Part shown: piece by piece, positions 6,247 through 7,501 of the stretch
Layout: each line of letters begins with the position of its first letter
Numbering within the stretch: position 1 is the first letter of the stretch
Assembly: GCA_003132865.1 (NCBI GenBank)
Contig: PKYZ01000251.1
Location: 36,137-43,637, forward strand
Length of the DNA stretch: 7,501 nucleotides
Reading direction: 5' to 3'
Source of the DNA: Bryobacterales bacterium
GTDB taxonomy: Bacteria > Acidobacteriota > Terriglobia > Bryobacterales > Bryobacteraceae
Position numbers and translations under genes: made by a program
The notes under the pieces: generated by a model
Seen by the model: the letters and a program-made list of their open reading frames with translations, nothing else
What the model was told of the DNA's origin: nothing
The model's database searches: none

Positions 6247-7501
6247 ATGCGTCCCGATTTCTCCAAAATCGATTACAAGCCCGCGCCCGCCGCGCCGCAC
6301 GCGCCACAAGCGGAAGGGGCATCCTCCGGCTCCGAATGGTTCGCGCCGGAGCACTTCGCCGTCCAACCCTGGTACACGCGCGCGGACCTGGAGGGCATGG
6401 AGCACCTGGCCTACGCCGCCGGTCTGCCGCCTTATCTGCGCGGCCCCTATTCCACCATGTACGCCCGCCAACCCTGGACCGTTCGCCAGTACGCGGGCTT
6501 CTCCACAGCCGAGGAATCCAACGCCTTCTACCGGCGCAATCTGGCGGCGGGCCAGAAAGGCCTCTCGGTGGCCTTCGATCTGCCCACCCACCGCGGCTAC
6601 GATTCGGACCACGAGCGTGTGGTCGGCGACGTAGGCAAGGCCGGCGTGGCCATCGACTCCGTGCTGGACATGAAGATCCTCTTCGACCAGATTCCCCTCG
6701 ACCAGATGTCGGTGTCGATGACCATGAACGGCGCCGTGCTGCCCATCATGGCGTTCTACATCGTGGCGGCCGAAGAGCAGGGCGTGTCTCCGGAAAAGCT
6801 CAGCGGCACCATCCAGAACGATATCCTTAAAGAGTTCATGGTCCGCAATACGTATATCTATCCGCCGGAAGGCTCCATGCGGATCATCGGCGATATCTTC
6901 CGCTACACCTCGGAGAAGATGCCGAAATTCAACTGCATCAGCGTGAGCGGCTATCACATGCAGGAAGCCGGTGCCACGGCCGATCTGGAACTGGCCTACA
7001 CGCTGGCCGACGGCCTGGAATACCTGCGCACGGGCATTCGCGCGGGTCTGGATATCGACAGCTTCGCCCCGCGCATCTCCTTTTTCTGGGGCATCGGCAT
7101 GCACCACTTCATGGAGATCGCCAAAATGCGCGCCGCGCGCGTGCTGTGGGCCAAGCTGGTGAAACAGTTGAATCCGAAAAATCCGAAGTCCATGGTGCTG
7201 CGCACGCATTGCCAGACTTCCGGCTGGAGCCTGACCGCGCAGGATCCGTTCAACAACATCGTGCGCACCTCGGTCGAAGCGCTGGCCGCCGCGCTGGGCC
7301 ACACGCAATCGCTGCACACCAACGCGCTCGATGAAGCCCTGGCGCTGCCCACCGATTTTTCCGCGCGCATCGCTCGCAATACGCAGATCTACCTGCAGGA
7401 GGAGACCGGGATCACCAAAGTCGTCGATCCGTGGGGCGGCTCGTATTACGTCGAGAAGCTGACTCACGAGCTGATGCACCGGGCTTGGCAATTGATCCAG
7501 G
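6247..7501 (+). CDS. mutB: Methylmalonyl-CoA mutase large (alpha) subunit, N-terminal part
   Basis: The frame stays open to the window end, giving 418 codons of an enzyme usually about 720 residues long. It converts (R)-methylmalonyl-CoA to succinyl-CoA with adenosylcobalamin. The visible part covers the substrate-binding TIM barrel. It includes [74 protein letters not shown] and [16 protein letters not shown]. Catalytic residues equivalent to Y89, R207 and H244 of the Propionibacterium enzyme are Y82, R200 and H237, a constant offset of 7. The B12-binding domain with DxHxxG must lie beyond the window. The first 30 residues include an Ala/Pro-rich stretch. ATG at 6247 is 2 nt after the mutA stop, with GGTGA at 6232-6236 as a plausible ribosome site. 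Confidence 0.95.
   Translation, partial: MRPDFSKIDYKPAPAAPHAPQAEGASSGSEWFAPEHFAVQPWYTRADLEGMEHLAYAAGLPPYLRGPYSTMYARQPWTVRQYAGFSTAEESNAFYRRNLAAGQKGLSVAFDLPTHRGYDSDHERVVGDVGKAGVAIDSVLDMKILFDQIPLDQMSVSMTMNGAVLPIMAFYIVAAEEQGVSPEKLSGTIQNDILKEFMVRNTYIYPPEGSMRIIGDIFRYTSEKMPKFNCISVSGYHMQEAGATADLELAYTLADGLEYLRTGIRAGLDIDSFAPRISFFWGIGMHHFMEIAKMRAARVLWAKLVKQLNPKNPKSMVLRTHCQTSGWSLTAQDPFNNIVRTSVEALAAALGHTQSLHTNALDEALALPTDFSARIARNTQIYLQEETGITKVVDPWGGSYYVEKLTHELMHRAWQLIQ

Noticed and set aside
4910..6322. Long minus-strand open frame (470 codons) opposite mutA
   Set aside because: It lies fully antisense to a clearly recognised gene with conserved catalytic-family blocks. Its predicted protein is rich in Arg, Gly and Ala without family motifs, as expected from a GC-rich codon shadow.
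6241..7491. Long minus-strand open frame (416 codons) opposite mutB
   Set aside because: It is antisense to well-conserved MutB sequence. The His/Arg/Gly-rich product has no recognisable domain and is explained by codon bias on the coding strand.

Overview
The window is a tightly packed, all-plus-strand gene cluster for the methylmalonyl-CoA branch of propionate metabolism. It comes from a GC-rich bacterium. The gene set resembles the Propionibacterium Wood-Werkman cycle. The intergenic hairpin repeats starting TTGTGGGGCAGG remind me of Acidobacteriota genomes (Solibacter/Bryobacter-type). That taxonomic guess rests on memory and style only and is not proven here.

Layout: 1-76 is a short AT-richer leader that begins inside a hairpin repeat. 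77-1588 encodes a transcarboxylase 5S-type carboxyltransferase. 1589-1730 is a spacer filled by two opposed copies of a two-hairpin repeat. 1737-3314 encodes the 12S (acyl-CoA) carboxyltransferase. 3315-3370 holds a third internal copy of the repeat, a half unit. 3371-3751 encodes a small membrane-anchored protein with an Ala/Pro linker, resembling OadG/MmdD-type subunits. 3748-4137 encodes the free biotin carrier (1.3S-type). 4140-4589 encodes methylmalonyl-CoA epimerase. 4586-6244 encodes the small, non-catalytic subunit of methylmalonyl-CoA mutase. 6247 to the window end encodes the N-terminal part of the catalytic large subunit. From 3748 onward genes overlap by ATGA or are separated by 2 nt, so they look like one translationally coupled operon.

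Together the genes can interconvert succinyl-CoA and (R)-methylmalonyl-CoA (MutAB), the R and S epimers (Mce), and (S)-methylmalonyl-CoA + pyruvate with propionyl-CoA + oxaloacetate (5S/12S/biotin carrier). No biotin carboxylase and no Na+-pumping beta subunit is visible, which favours an ATP-independent transcarboxylase over a propionyl-CoA carboxylase or a sodium-pump decarboxylase. Direction (propionate production or use) cannot be read from the sequence.

The most unusual points are three. First, the transcarboxylase-type operon includes a putative membrane-anchor subunit. Second, the hairpin repeats between the first genes differ almost only by structure-preserving (compensatory, wobble or loop) changes. 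Third, the C-terminal tail of the 5S subunit resembles the N-terminal strand pair of the biotin carrier.
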